Of a DNA stretch of 64,000 nt, positions 8,560 to 19,199 are shown one piece after another. A program made the translations under genes and the position numbers. Position 1 is the stretch's first letter; each line of letters opens with the position of its first letter. The DNA lies in contig CAUJGJ010000436.1 of the NCBI GenBank assembly GCA_963170055.1, forward strand, positions 97,001 to 161,000, given 5' to 3'. The notes under the pieces are model-generated. The model worked only from the letters and a program-made list of their open reading frames with translations, ran no database searches and was not told where the DNA came from. The stretch comes from Halisarca cf. caerulea. Taxonomy: Eukaryota > Porifera > Demospongiae > Chondrillida > Halisarcidae.

Positions 8560-9770
8560 CACACATGTACAGCAGACACTAGGGTAACGAGATATCCAAT
8601 GATGTACTAAGATAAAACAGAACCATAGATAAGTCAAATCAACTAAAACGGATACGTACACCACAATAGAGTTTTGCAATCTTGTGATCTCTACAAGCTA
8701 GGTCCACAATCACAGCAACTTTTACATCTGTGCTCAAGTTTTCGAATTCATTGTTCAGTTCACAAGCACATGCAATAATGGTTTGATGCTGATTTGACCA
8801 GAGAGGGCAGCTCAACATCCCGTGGTACACATCCTCAATCACGCCATCATCACACTCCTGGCAAACTCGATGTTCTTCAGCTACAGTATAATCTGCCACG
8901 CGCCTGTCTCCACTTGGAAGTGAGCAGTGCCACCTCTCAGTTTCATGAAAATAGAGTGGATGACCCTATCCTGCACTCTCCAGCATCTCTGGGCTAAGCC
9001 AAGATCAAAGATCATATTAAGCAGACTCAGCTTGGGTTTAGTTGCCATCTCTTTGTGCCATTCAGACATTATCCTCCTCTCATGCAGCACAATTTCGCAG
9101 CTTCCTTTGTAACTGTGAGCCATTGCAGCTTCTCAATTCTTGGCAATTTACCAGAGGGATATTCCATCCAAATGCTATATAACAAACCTGTAGCTTTCTA
9201 ATCCAGCTGCCTCTATTCACTGATAGAGCGTCTAAAGCCACTTTCTTTATGATGCGGTTCTCATAATCAGGGTGGGTTATCACTTTATGCTAAAACTTCA
9301 TACACCTAACTCTAGCCTCCCAACACAGAGGAAGACAGTCCATCTCTGCAAACAAGGATACTCTTGGATGTGATGTCTAGTTACAACAAAGAACGATCTA
9401 AGAAATCTCAGTTGAAGCTGGTCCAAACACATAAGAGATGAGTTGCAGCCCCACACTTCAGAACCGTAAAGGGCCACATGCAGATTGTACCATGTATTCA
9501 AATAGTTTCTTGAAGGACCAACCAGAAAGCATTCCAACAGAAGTTCGAACATGTTGAAGGAGATGGTTCGCTGCTCTCCTTCCAGCCTCCACTCTATATA
9601 CAACCATGTCATTCAAATCAAGGAACTCATTGATACAACACCCAAGATATTATAGGAAGATACCATAGGAATAACTTCACCATTGATGACATATTTGTCT
9701 GGGCATTGTTCGCATGATCCATCCTTGATGTGGATAATTGCAGACTTCTCAACATTTACTATGGTATATG
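8560..9770 (-). pseudogene. LINE (non-LTR retrotransposon) 3' fragment, post-RT region and C-terminal Cys/His motif
   Basis: Reading leftwards on the minus strand: NVEKSAIIHIKDGS...YVINGEVIPMVSSYNILGV (the region just after the RT core), then ALYGSEVWGCNSSL and LDQLQLRFLRSFF, then KLRGGTAHFQVETGAWQ, then HRVCQECDDGVIEDVYHGML with a C..C...H...C arrangement, then VAVIVDLACRDHKIAKLY. The same ordered blocks occur at the C-terminus of LINE ORF2 proteins of invertebrates and fish. Several frameshifts separate the blocks (open pieces 9612-9298, 9283-9080, 9123-8881, 8899-8639). The RT catalytic box is missing, so the copy is 5'-truncated near 9770. An (AATC)n tail lies at 8528-8548. Confidence 0.8.
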
Positions 9771-9774
9771 TGAT

Positions 9775-9975
9775 TTAATTGGTGTGAAATTAAGATGCAT
9801 AGTGTGAGCTCTTGACTAAAAAATAACAGGAGCAGGAGTGTACATGGTGGTTTATACAAAAACAACTAGATACATAATGATGACAAAAAATACGTAATTA
9901 GTATGATTAGGGTGTGATGCAATGTTGGAGATGATATAATGCGAGCATGGGCAACGATAGGGGTAGGTGCAGGGG
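9775..9975 (-). other. probable 3' untranslated tail of the LINE fossil to its right
   Basis: Non-coding stretch immediately downstream, on the minus strand, of the conserved C-terminal motif of the 9975-11270 LINE. Placement is positional inference; no tail repeat was recognised. Confidence 0.4.
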
Positions 9976-11270
9976 TTGTGCGGATCAAATGTTACAAGGA
10001 AGATGTCCAAGAACAGATCGTGCAACTGATGTTCAATTGAGTTGAATGGTAAGTGAATATTTATAGTTGGGAGTAAATTCCAAAGATTAACTACCCAATT
10101 GAAGTAAAAGTGTCTAGCAACAGATGTTCAAGTCAGCTTTTGCCTCAGCTTGAATTGAGTACCAAAATGCATGTTGGTTGTAGAAAAAGTAATGAACTTG
10201 TTGATGTCCAGGTTTCTAGGTGATTGTAGGTTTTTAACTGGATAAAGTATATCTTGAATTTCATAGCAGTACATTAATGGAAGAATCTTGAGTTGGATCA
10301 ATCTGTCTTTGTAGTTGATTGGAGTATAGGATAGAATAAATTTTGTTGATCTATGTTGGACTGATGCAATCCGGACTATGTCTTTTATGTAACGTGGTAT
10401 GTTAGATCTTAAAAGAGATATGAATAAAATTTGTTTGAGTGCTGTGGGGCAAGTGATGGAGATGGCCCTGTGGATAAAATGGCAAGTACGATATGCTTTT
10501 GAGCAGGTGTCTGAGTAGTTTGTTCTCCAGGACAGATTGGGGCTAGCTGTTATGCTAAGATCACACTGGTCTGCTACTATTTGTATGTGGATACTGTTGA
10601 TTGTGTAAAAGGGAGTGAGGGAATTTGGATTTAGTATAAAACGAAGGCAGGCACATTTTTAAAGGTTGAATGACAGACCCCACTGGTTGCACCAATTTAC
10701 AAGAGTGTTGATATCAGATTGTAATTGAGAGGAGTCACTGTAATGTGTGCATATATAGATTTGGTGATTTTAGTGTTGACCATCAGCAAACATGTATATT
10801 GATGAGTGGAGGCCATGATGGGATGTCATTCACATAGATCAGAAAGAGGAGGGGTTCCTAGGACACTCTCCTGTGGGACGCTGGATATCACATCCTCCAG
10901 AAACACTTAGTAGTGGAGAAAAGGCATCATTGAAGTGTACATGGTACTGTCTTTGGTAATACCTATCATCCAGAGCTTGTGGAGTAGTTCTTGATGGTTT
11001 ACAGCATCCAAAAGCCTTTCTAAAATCAAAGAATACCATGTCAAACATTTTACCTTGATCAATGGAGTCGACCAGACACTTCAGAATAGGATGCAAATAA
11101 TTGAGATAGGTATGATTGATTCTTCGATCATGAATCCAAATTAAGATCTAAAAATGATAGGCTGTGTGAAGTCTATGATATTTTTGTAGACTAAGGTCTC
11201 AAGGAATTTAGAAATGATGCACATCAGACTATTGTGTAGGTATTGTGAATCATTTCTAAAGTCCTTGAGA
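9975..11270 (-). pseudogene. LINE (CR1/L2/jockey-like) reverse transcriptase fossil
   Basis: Minus strand, in order: ISKFLETLVYKNIIDFTQPI (RT N-terminal motif, about 11220-11150), VDSIDQGKMFDMVFFDFRKA (11066-11007, RT motif with the catalytic Asp environment), NHQELLHKLWMIGIT in a shifted frame, a broken QESVLGTPPLS / ND-P block (normally PQGSVLGPLLFL...ND), and at the C-terminus FTFSTTNMHFGTQFKLRQKL and HFYFNWVVNLWNLLP (10117-10073), the RVVN-WN-LP signature typical of these LINEs. Many stops and frame changes throughout; the F/YADD box itself cannot be read. It is the most complete RT domain in the window but clearly dead. The clade is tentative. Confidence 0.8.
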
Positions 11271-11424
11271 CATTAGAATTGCTCAAGCCTTTGCTTCTAG
11301 CTGTGTACACTGATTTTAGTCAAATTTCTCAATTTTCTTACTTATATGATATGATTGTGTAACCTTCTTCAACAGCCTCTATTCGAGCAACTGCATTTTA
11401 AATGAAAAAGCGCATGAACAAGGG
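11271..11424. other. short unannotated spacer
   Basis: Nothing recognised; may include more of the LINE fossil's 5' side. Confidence 0.3.
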
Positions 11425-11968
11425 TGCATAAAAAACCATTCAAAAATGGTAAAATAATGTAGGATTGACACAGAACTGTGCTAAAAAAGGTTTCATCAAA
11501 AGGCATCCTCCAAAAACACTTTGAACAAGGGTAAGTTGTAAAACAGGCACATGCAGGGCTAGGCGGGCTATGGGCAAGACAGGCACAGGGCTAGATGAGC
11601 ATAGGGCTACACATACATGAGGCAACACGAATATAGGGCTAGACAGAGTTTAGTTGGACTGAGTGCACACTGTACAAACTCCTACATCCTGCAACACATG
11701 CATATAAATATAATGTGGTACACATGTGGGATGTAGGAATTTTGCACAGTGTGCACTCAGTCCAACTAAACTCTGTCTAGCCCTATACCCGTCTAGCCTC
11801 ATGTATGTGTAGCCCAATGCTCGTCTGGGCCCTATGCCCACCTAGTCTTATGTCTGTTTTACAAATTACCCTTGTTTCAAGTGTTTCTGGAGGATGCCTT
11901 TTGGTAAAATCTTTTTGCACAGTCCTGTGTCAATCCTACAGCCTTTTATCATTTTTAATGGTCTTTAT
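11425..11968. mobile_element. foldback palindrome: arms of about 240-265 bp around a 39-bp loop
   Basis: 11425-11689 is inversely repeated at 11729-11968. Landmarks on the two arms: GTAGGATTGACACAG / CTGTGTCAATCCTAC; GGCATCCTCCAAAAACACTT / AAGTGTTTCTGGAGGATGCC; GGGCTAGACAGAGTTTAGTT / AACTAAACTCTGTCTAGCCC; CTACATCC / GGATGTAG. Within each arm an irregular TAGGGCTAGAC-like motif is repeated. The inner arms match better than the outer ones. Non-coding. It resembles foldback/MITE-type elements; target duplications were not identified, and an inverted duplication of a host segment is an alternative. Confidence 0.85.
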
Positions 11969-12115
11969 ACAAATTTTTAATCAGGGATATCCTGTCAGGT
12001 ACTGCTGGTCCTAACAGGGAAGTCTAAGTACTGGATACACATAATAGCAAACACTGATGAGAAGAAAAAGATAATTGAGGATTACAATTAAACATGGAAA
12101 AATTAATACAATAAA

Positions 12116-12310
12116 TCAAGTTATATTTATTGACTTTGATCTAAAGTAAGATTTTAACCTATGTCTGAAGCTACTAAATGTCAGTAATGTCCTGAGGGAG
12201 ATCAGGAGACTATTCCAGTCAACTAGTAAGAAAATTAATAAATCATAGATAATATAAAACGTTCTACGTATATAATCTATAAATAAATCATAGGAAAAAG
12301 ATGGTAGCAA
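12116..12310 (-). pseudogene. LINE C-terminal fragment
   Basis: The minus-strand open frame includes LLVDWNSLLISLRTLLTFSS followed by FRHRLKSYF, matching the ..VVD-WN-LP..L......SF..RL C-terminal signature of CR1/L2-like LINEs. The usual Pro after Leu is replaced by Leu. Only about 65 codons remain; the rest is lost. It differs from the 9975-11270 fossil, so it is a separate insertion. Confidence 0.65.
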
Positions 12311-12403
12311 CCACGTGGTTTAGTAATCTCGCATTGCACAGACCCTATTCTCGCCTCCATTTTTTATTACTAGTTGTGAACAAAGTTCAGAACCTTGCAA
12401 AAA

Positions 12404-12457
12404 TAGTCTTGTTCCGAGACCCATGCATGCACTTCCTGTGGCCTGGGAACGAGACTA
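12404..12457. repeat. TAGTCTYGTTCC foldback hairpin
   Basis: TAGTCTTGTTCC (12404-12415) pairs with GGAACGAGACTA (12446-12457) around a loop containing GAGACCC and ATGCATGC. An upstream CAGACCC (12340-12346) suggests a further degraded copy of the same family. Confidence 0.7.
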
Positions 12458-13529
12458 TGCTAAAAGGAATCTTAACATAGATATTGAATTGGGATTGGGA
12501 ATGTGGGTGAAATGATTGCATAACAGTGGTATAAACATAATCTAATAATCCACATTGTGAACTAGTCTATAGCTCCTGCATACCTAAAGTTGACCCCTTT
12601 GATCTGATATGAAAGGAAAGGTATGCAACAACATTTGAAGCCAATTGCAGTTAAGGGTCTGACTATGTGAGACTGGCTGTGAGCCAATTAACTCATATTC
12701 ATTAATTGTCATTAGAACTGTGATACCTTCTGCAGTAATCTGCTGCATGCATATGTTCGGATTGTGCATGATAGCTCAGTTCACTTGATGATTTGTCTCT
12801 TGCAAGTACCACCATACAGCTTTTCATAGTTTGGCATGAACTACAAATCAGGTTTAGTTTTGTACAGCCGTAAACATGTACTAAACTGCCTTGATTGAGA
12901 TTGGAATTAAGTTGAAAATGTATACCGAATGTTGCATGGACATTTGATCTGCATCCATTTCTGAATCAGCATGCTATGTTTTGTGATTTACAATTGTGGC
13001 TTTGACTTTCAATGAATGTGTCATCTGTGAGTTAGCATATGACAATTATATAAATTGATGTGCATTCCGGCCAATACATGTATCAGCTGCTGATACAGTT
13101 CGACAGAAGAAAGTTACCATTCATATTTTACAATAGCATAATAAAGAACATACAGGTGCAAAGTAAGCTAGAATGAACACTGCTTTAAGTGCAGTAACAT
13201 TCATGAGGCAATTCATTGTCAAGAATTAAGTGATGGTATATATGCATGTCTTGTGATAGACTAAGGATATGTTCTTTATAACCACATTGACCACCAATTT
13301 TCTGTACAGTGTCAAATTATACATAAATATTGTCATTATAATATGTTTGTAAGCATTGTGGTATTGGTCCAGGATGCATATTGTTCAGTAACTGTTGCTT
13401 TTGACAAATTGAATGAGAAGTTTTTGGATCAGTTTTGTCTCTATATAATGCAATGTAAACACTCATTTGAATATTCAGAAGCATGTGATGGCCATGCATA
13501 CTTCATGACATGCTATTATTACATTTGAC
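12458..13529. other. about 1 kb with no recognised feature
   Basis: Moderately AT-rich unique-looking sequence; open frames of about 60 codons on both strands have no recognisable motif. No tRNA or repeat seen. Confidence 0.5.
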
Positions 13530-14660
13530 CTACTGTTCATGAAATTTGTCTTAATGCTGTGCGTGAACTGAAATCTTCCTTGGTGGAGGACTGTTGGACA
13601 GCAACTTAGGACATATTTTGCTGTGTAAGTGGGCTGATTGCACAGAGGACAGGAAGGAGAGATGCACATGTTCCAACGGGCTAGACTGGTAGGAGTTGGT
13701 AAGAAATCAATTGATGCCCTTGCGAGGAAAGACAGTTGACCAGCTGGGAGCCAAACATGAGGCGCTTCAAAACTGGAGTTGATTCTTCCAAGGTGATTGA
13801 ATCCAGTAATTTCCTCTGTACCTGTAAGCTGTTCAGATGATTGTTTCAATGATAGGAGTGGGAAGCACGAAGGTTCTCCTTCACTTGTCGACGGCGGGCG
13901 GCTTCTGAGCTAGAGGATGAGGCATCAGTGATGATTGACTCCTTAGCTTGTTCAATAGCATCCAGACTAGCCGGGCAGAGAAGAGGCTTTAGTATGGGTG
14001 TGATGTCTTGAATCAGTGGGTCAGGTGATGTTTCAACCGTGTGTAATAGAGTAAGTTGGGGTTCTTCACGGTAGTGAGGGAGGTATTTGATGTTCAGCAA
14101 GTGAGGATGGAAAATGGTGGCAAGAGTTGCACATTTGGGGGTGGTTGAGCCTAGGCTTTCAGGAATTTTGTGACATGACGTTGGATGGAGGTAATCTGGT
14201 TAGTGGTAATATTACTGATACATAGGGAGAAATGGAGGGATGGTGCAAGGTAGTTCTGGTAAATCCAAACCTTATATTCCCCTCTGATGTTACAATTGTC
14301 TATCTGGGTCATCATGGTGACGATCTCATGTTGAAGCTTCCTAGAAGTGACTTTTCTGGTTTGCAGTGGACAGTGGCCAATGATTTTCCCTAGGAATTTG
14401 GCTGGTTTGGAATTCACATTAGTTGTTGATTTGTCACCTAGGTTGAAACACTTATCCGGGATGTTGGCTTTCCCAGAGAAGCAGAATGACACACACTTTT
14501 CAGACTTCAACACAAAATCAAGAGAAGTGCAATGTTGCTGGATGGAGTTGAGAGTAGACTGATGGTCGGATTTGTTGGATGATATTACTGACAGGTCGTC
14601 AGCAAAGGCTTTTGCACAATGAGGCTTCGCTGTCAACATCTTAGGCTCTTTCATTTTTTT
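13530..14660 (-). pseudogene. LINE fossil with FADD box and C-terminal Cys/His motif
   Basis: Minus strand, in order: KAFADDLSVISSN (the F-A-D-D catalytic box of the RT palm), LKSEKCVSFCFSGKA, PAKFLGKIIG, NCNIRGEYKVWIYQNYLAPS, then after a frameshift TPKCATLATIFHPHLLNIKY, LPHYREEPQL, then after a second frameshift WLPAGQLSFLARASIDFLPT and SPSCPLCNQPTYTAKYVLSC (a C..C...C motif). This order fits the back half of a LINE polyprotein of a different family from the two at 8.6-11.3 kb. The 5' part, including the RT fingers and any endonuclease, is missing: the copy starts just before the FADD box. Similarity fades near 13530. Confidence 0.8.
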
Positions 14661-15345
14661 CTCGGATACATACTATGGTGAGACGCGAGATTAGTGGTCT
14701 AGTTGAGGAAGCGCGAAGTCTATCAAGACCAACTGAAGATACACATGCATACACAGTCTACACGGAGGAGGGAAGGGGAGAGAGCGTCATAAGAAGAAGA
14801 AGAGATGTGTGCAGAAGAGTTGAAGATTTGAAAGGCGAAATGATTTATGTGTAGATTGAAGAAGAAGCCACTCCCGCCGGGTGCTCTCAGCGTTTACCAT
14901 GCACCGCACGGGTTGCGGCAAGAAAAAGAGAGCAACGATGGGGGTCTTGCCAGACCCTGAGGAACTGGAGAACCAGTGGATTCTGCACCCATATTCCAGT
15001 TAACTTATGGTTTTAGTCTGTGTCCGAGGTCTTCAAACATAGTTATATGACTTCATTGTTGTTGCCACATTAAAAATTTTTGATTTAATCTCTGTAGTTT
15101 AGTTCTTAGACTTTGGCAACAATGATGACATCCCCCCCCCCCCCCCCGTAGTGAGCTAGATTTATACTAAGGTTTAATTTGACATCAGGTACAATCGAAA
15201 GAAATCTCTAGTAGGACCACGATGATTCCTCTGTTCAGAAAACTGCTTTAGGGTGGGTGCCTACGCCGAGAATCCAAAGTAAAAAGATTCGGTTGGATCC
15301 TGGCTCCTGAGATCGTTGCTTGGGTGTGCGATTCCAGGGGGACAA
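14661..15345. other. non-coding stretch with a poly-C run
   Basis: A purine-rich tract (GGAGGAGGGAAGGGGAGAGA region, GAAGAAGAAG) near 14764-14870 and a 16-C run at 15132-15147. A 34-codon plus-strand frame from 14898 is too short to support. No RNA gene recognised. Confidence 0.5.
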
Positions 15346-15352
15346 ATATTCA

Positions 15353-15857
15353 GTCTCGCGTAGCCCAGACCGAGGCCCAGACCACGCGCTTTCAGCTCTT
15401 TTTTTGAGGGGGGACACGTGACTCTGTGACAACCACGTCAAAACTGCCACCGAATGCAAGTGAAGGAAAACTCACCTAGCTGGAATAAAGATGTCTTTGA
15501 TCATCCTATTTGTCATCTTATAATCGGATTCTTATATATCAAGGTTTCTGAATTGCATCTGAGGAATTCTATAGTCAGGTAGGTTCAGAAGGACCCAAAA
15601 TTATGTTTTATTCCCATACAATTTTGCAATACCATCACATACTTTGAATAGAATGAATTACATACATGAATCATAGATAATCTATACATCTATGCATGAA
15701 TGCAATACCGTTATATATTTCGAATTGAATGAATTACATAATATAATACATGAATTGAATTACTAGTCTGACGTAACCAGACCTTATACTCCCCATGCGT
15801 GACTGGTGACATCATTCCTTGAAATGGCCAAGCGGTTTTGGGTCTGAGCTACGCCAG
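15353..15857. repeat. inverted pair of CTCGCGTAGCCCAGACC-like ends, possible MITE
   Basis: GTCTCGCGTAGCCCAGACC (15353-15371) is inversely similar to GGGTCTGAGCTACGCCAG (15840-15857), about 500 bp apart. Between them lie a second CCCAGACC (15375-15382) and AACCAGACC (about 15774). It could be one element with decayed ends or several nested short ones. Confidence 0.5.
15626..15770. repeat. 75-bp direct duplication, AT-rich
   Basis: GCAATACCRT...GAATTACAT from about 15628 recurs from about 15703 with substitutions. Two imperfect copies. Confidence 0.7.
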
Positions 15858-16028
15858 CAGGAAACTTTCACGGATCGCAGTAAAATGTAATTTTTTGCGA
15901 GCTTTATTTTCACGATATGTTTCTAAGTTGTTTGCGTCTATTTCTAGACCGTTTTATGTTCGGATCGTGCTTTTGATGAGCTCTCTGCTCCATTCCTTAG
16001 AGAATCTTGTTATAGCATAGTCTGATAC

Positions 16029-16079
16029 CCAGACCCTCTCGATGGTCGCCATTTTATTCTACCTGACGAAAGGGTCTGG
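16029..16079. repeat. CCAGACCCTCTCG foldback hairpin at the satellite border
   Basis: CCAGACCCTCTCG pairs with CGAAAGGGTCTGG (two non-pairing positions) around a 25-base loop. It sits about 45 bases before the first satellite A monomer. Confidence 0.7.
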
Positions 16080-16120
16080 AAAAGACTGAGGCCTAAGCTG
16101 TACCAAGAGGGCGGTAACAG

Positions 16121-18640
16121 AAGAATATGAAATAGTCAAAATTATAACATCTTAGAAACTAAACAAAGTAAATTTCGAATCGAACAAATAGCAAGATTTA
16201 AAATTTGCAAAGTATCTAAAGTACTTTTGGAAATAAGAACGTTAGAAACATTACTTTAAAATTAAGAAGAGTATAAAATAGTCAAAATTCAAACATATTG
16301 GAAACTCAAAGTAAATTTCGAATCAAACAAATAGCAAGATTTTAAATTTGCAAAGAATCTAAAGTACTTTTGGAAATAAGAACGTTAGAAACATTACTTT
16401 AAAATTAAAAAGAGTATGAAATAGTCAAAATTATAACATCTTAGAAACTCAACAAAGTAAATTTCGAATCAAACAAATAGCAAGATTTTAAATTTGCAAA
16501 GTATCTAAAGTACTTTTGGAAATAAGAACGTTAGAAACATTACTTTAAACATAAGACGAGTATGAAATAGTCAAAATTCAAATACATTGGAAACAAAATA
16601 AAGTAAATTTCGAATCAAACAAATAGCAAGATTTTAAATTTGCAAAGTATCTAAAGTACTTTTGGAAATAAGAAAACATAAGACGAGTATGAAATAGTCA
16701 AAATTCAAACATATTGGAAACAAAATAAAGTAAATTTTGAATCGAACAAATAGCAAGATTTTAAATTTGCAAAGTATTTAAAGTACTTTTGGAAATAAGA
16801 ACGTTAGAAACATTACTTTAAAATTAAGAAGAGTATGAAATAGTCAAAATTCAAACATCTTAGAAACTCAACAAAGTAAATTTCGAATCGAACAAATAGC
16901 AACATGTTTAATTTGCAATATATTTAAAGTACTTTTGGAAAAAAGAACGTTAGAAACAATACTTTAAACTTAAGAAGAGTATGAAATAGTCAAAATTATA
17001 ACATCTTAGAAACTAAACAAAGTAAATTTCGAATCGAACAAATAGCAAGATTTTAAATATGCCAAGTATCAAAAGTACTTTTGGAAATAAGAACGCTAGA
17101 AACATTACTTTAAAATTAAGAAGAGTATGAAATAGTCAAAATTATAGCATCTTAGAAACTCAACAAAGTAAATTTCGAATCGAACAAAAAGCAAGATTTT
17201 AAATTTGCAAAGTATCTAAAGTACTTTTGGAAATAAGAATGTTAGAAACATTACTTTAAAATTAAGAAGAGTATGAAATAGTCAAAATTATAGCATCTTA
17301 GAAACTCAAAAAAGTAAATTTCGAATTGAACAAAAAGCAAGATTTTAAATTTGCAAAGTATCTAAAGTACTTTTGGAAATAAGAATGTTAGAAACATTAC
17401 TTTAAAATTAAGAAGAGTATGAAATAGTCAAAATTTTAACATCTTAGAAACTCAACAAAGTAAATTTCGAATCGAACAAATAGCAAGATTTTAAATTTGC
17501 AAAGTATTTAAAGTACTTTTGGAAATAAGAACGTTAGAAACATCACTTTAAAAGGAGGAAGAGTATGAAATAGTCAAAATTATAACATCTTAGAAACTCA
17601 ACAAAGTAAATTTAGAATCGAACATGTAGCAAGATTTTAAATTTGCAAAGTATTTAAAGTACTTTTGGAAATAAGAACGTTAGAAACATTACTTTAAAAT
17701 TAAGAAGAGTATGAAATAGTCAAAATTCAAACATCTTAGAAACTCAACAAAGTAAATTTCGAATCGAACAAATAGCAAGATTTTAAATTTGCAAAGTATC
17801 TAAAGTACTTTTGGAAATAAGAACATTAGAAACATTACTTTAAAATTAAGAAGAGTATGAAATAGTCAAAATTCAAACATATTGGAAAAAAATAAAGTAA
17901 ATTTCGAATCAAACAAATAGCAAGATTTTAAATTTGCAAAGTATCTAAAATACTTTTGGAAATAAGAATGTTAGAAACATTACTTTAAAATTAAAAAGAG
18001 TATGAAATAGTCAAAATTATAACATCTTAAAAACTCAACAAAGTAAACTTCAATTCGAACAAATAGCAAGATTTTAAATTTGCAAAGTTTAATTAAAGTA
18101 CTTTTGGAATATAGAACGTTAGAAACATTACATTAAAATTTAGAAGAGTATGAAATAGTCAAAATTCAAACATATTGGAAACAAAATAAAGTAAATTTCG
18201 NNNNNNNNNNNNNNNNNNNNNNNNNNNNNNNNNNNNNNNNNNNNNNNNNNNNNNNNNNNNNNNNNNNNNNNNNNNNNNNNNNNNNNNNNNNNNNNNNNNN
18301 NNNNNNNNNNNNNNNNNNNNNNNNNNNNNNNNNNNNNNNNNNNNNNNNNNNNNNNNNNNNNNNNNNNNNNNNNNNNNNNNNNNNNNNNNNNNNNNNNNNN
18401 AATCAAAAAATAGCAAGATTTTAAATTTGCAAAGTATCTAAAGTAGTTTTTGAAATAAGAACGTTAAAAACATTACTATAAACTTAAGGAGAGTATGAAA
18501 TAGTCAAAATTCAAACATATTGGCAACAAAATAAAGTAAATTTCGAATCGAACAAATGGCAAGATTTTAAATATGCAAAGTATTTAAAGTACTTTTGGAA
18601 ATAAGAACGTTAGAAAAATAACTTTGAAATTAGACAAAGT
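16121..18640. repeat. satellite A: 146-bp tandem repeat
   Basis: Landmark TATGAAATAGTCAAAATT recurs at 16126, 16272 (TATAAAATAG variant), 16415, 16561, 16688, 16834, 16980, 17126, 17272 and onward: spacing 146 bases, with one 143 and one 127-base deletion step. About 17 monomer positions including the gap. The monomer is very AT-rich; other landmarks are TAAATTTCGAATCGAACAAA, AAAGTACTTTTGGAAATAAG and TTAGAAACATTACTTTAAAA. No open reading frame of note, no spacers. Homologous to satellite B. Confidence 0.97.
18201..18400. other. assembly gap, exactly 200 N
   Basis: Run of N inside satellite A. A round 200 is a conventional scaffolding gap, so the true distance and monomer count are unknown. 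Open frames spanning it are artefacts. Confidence 0.99.
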
Positions 18641-19199
18641 GCAAAATTGGTAAAGTTCCTCAGATATAACAAATGAAATAGTAATTTTAACTTTCTAAGA
18701 AAGTTAAGTTTGAAATGTTACAAAGTTTCAATAAGCTTAATCGCAAAGACAATTTTAGAAAAATAACTTTAAAATTAGGAAAAGCGCAAAATTGGAAAAG
18801 TTCCTAAGATATGACAAATGAAAGAGTAATTTTAAATTTCTAAGATAGTTAAGTTTAAAATGTTACAAAGTTTCAATATGTTTTATCGCAAATACAATAA
18901 TACAAACATAACTTTAAAATTAGGAAAGTGTAAAATTAGCAAAGTTCCTAAGACATGACAAATTAAATAGTAATTTTAACTTTCTAAGAAAGTTAAGTTT
19001 AAAATGTTACAAAGTTTCAAAAAGATTTATCGCAAAGACAATAATACAAACATAACTTTAAAATTAGGAAAAGTGCAAAATTGGCAAAGCTCCTAAGATA
19101 TGACAAATGAAATAGTAATTTTAAATTACTAAGAAAGTTAAGTTTAAAATGTTACAAAGATTTAATAAGTTTTATCGCAAAGACAATTTTAGAAATATA

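Noticed and set aside
12880..13480. Possible small genes around 12.6-13.5 kb
   Set aside because: Open frames of about 60 codons on both strands at chance length, with no motif.
14898..15002. 34-codon plus-strand frame MHRTGCGKKKR...
   Set aside because: Too short, no recognised motif, no supporting context.
15235..15459. 74-codon minus-strand open frame
   Set aside because: It overlaps the CCAGACC inverted-repeat region and shows no recognisable domain.
18140..18416. Open frames across the N gap
   Set aside because: They consist mostly of unknown residues and satellite sequence.
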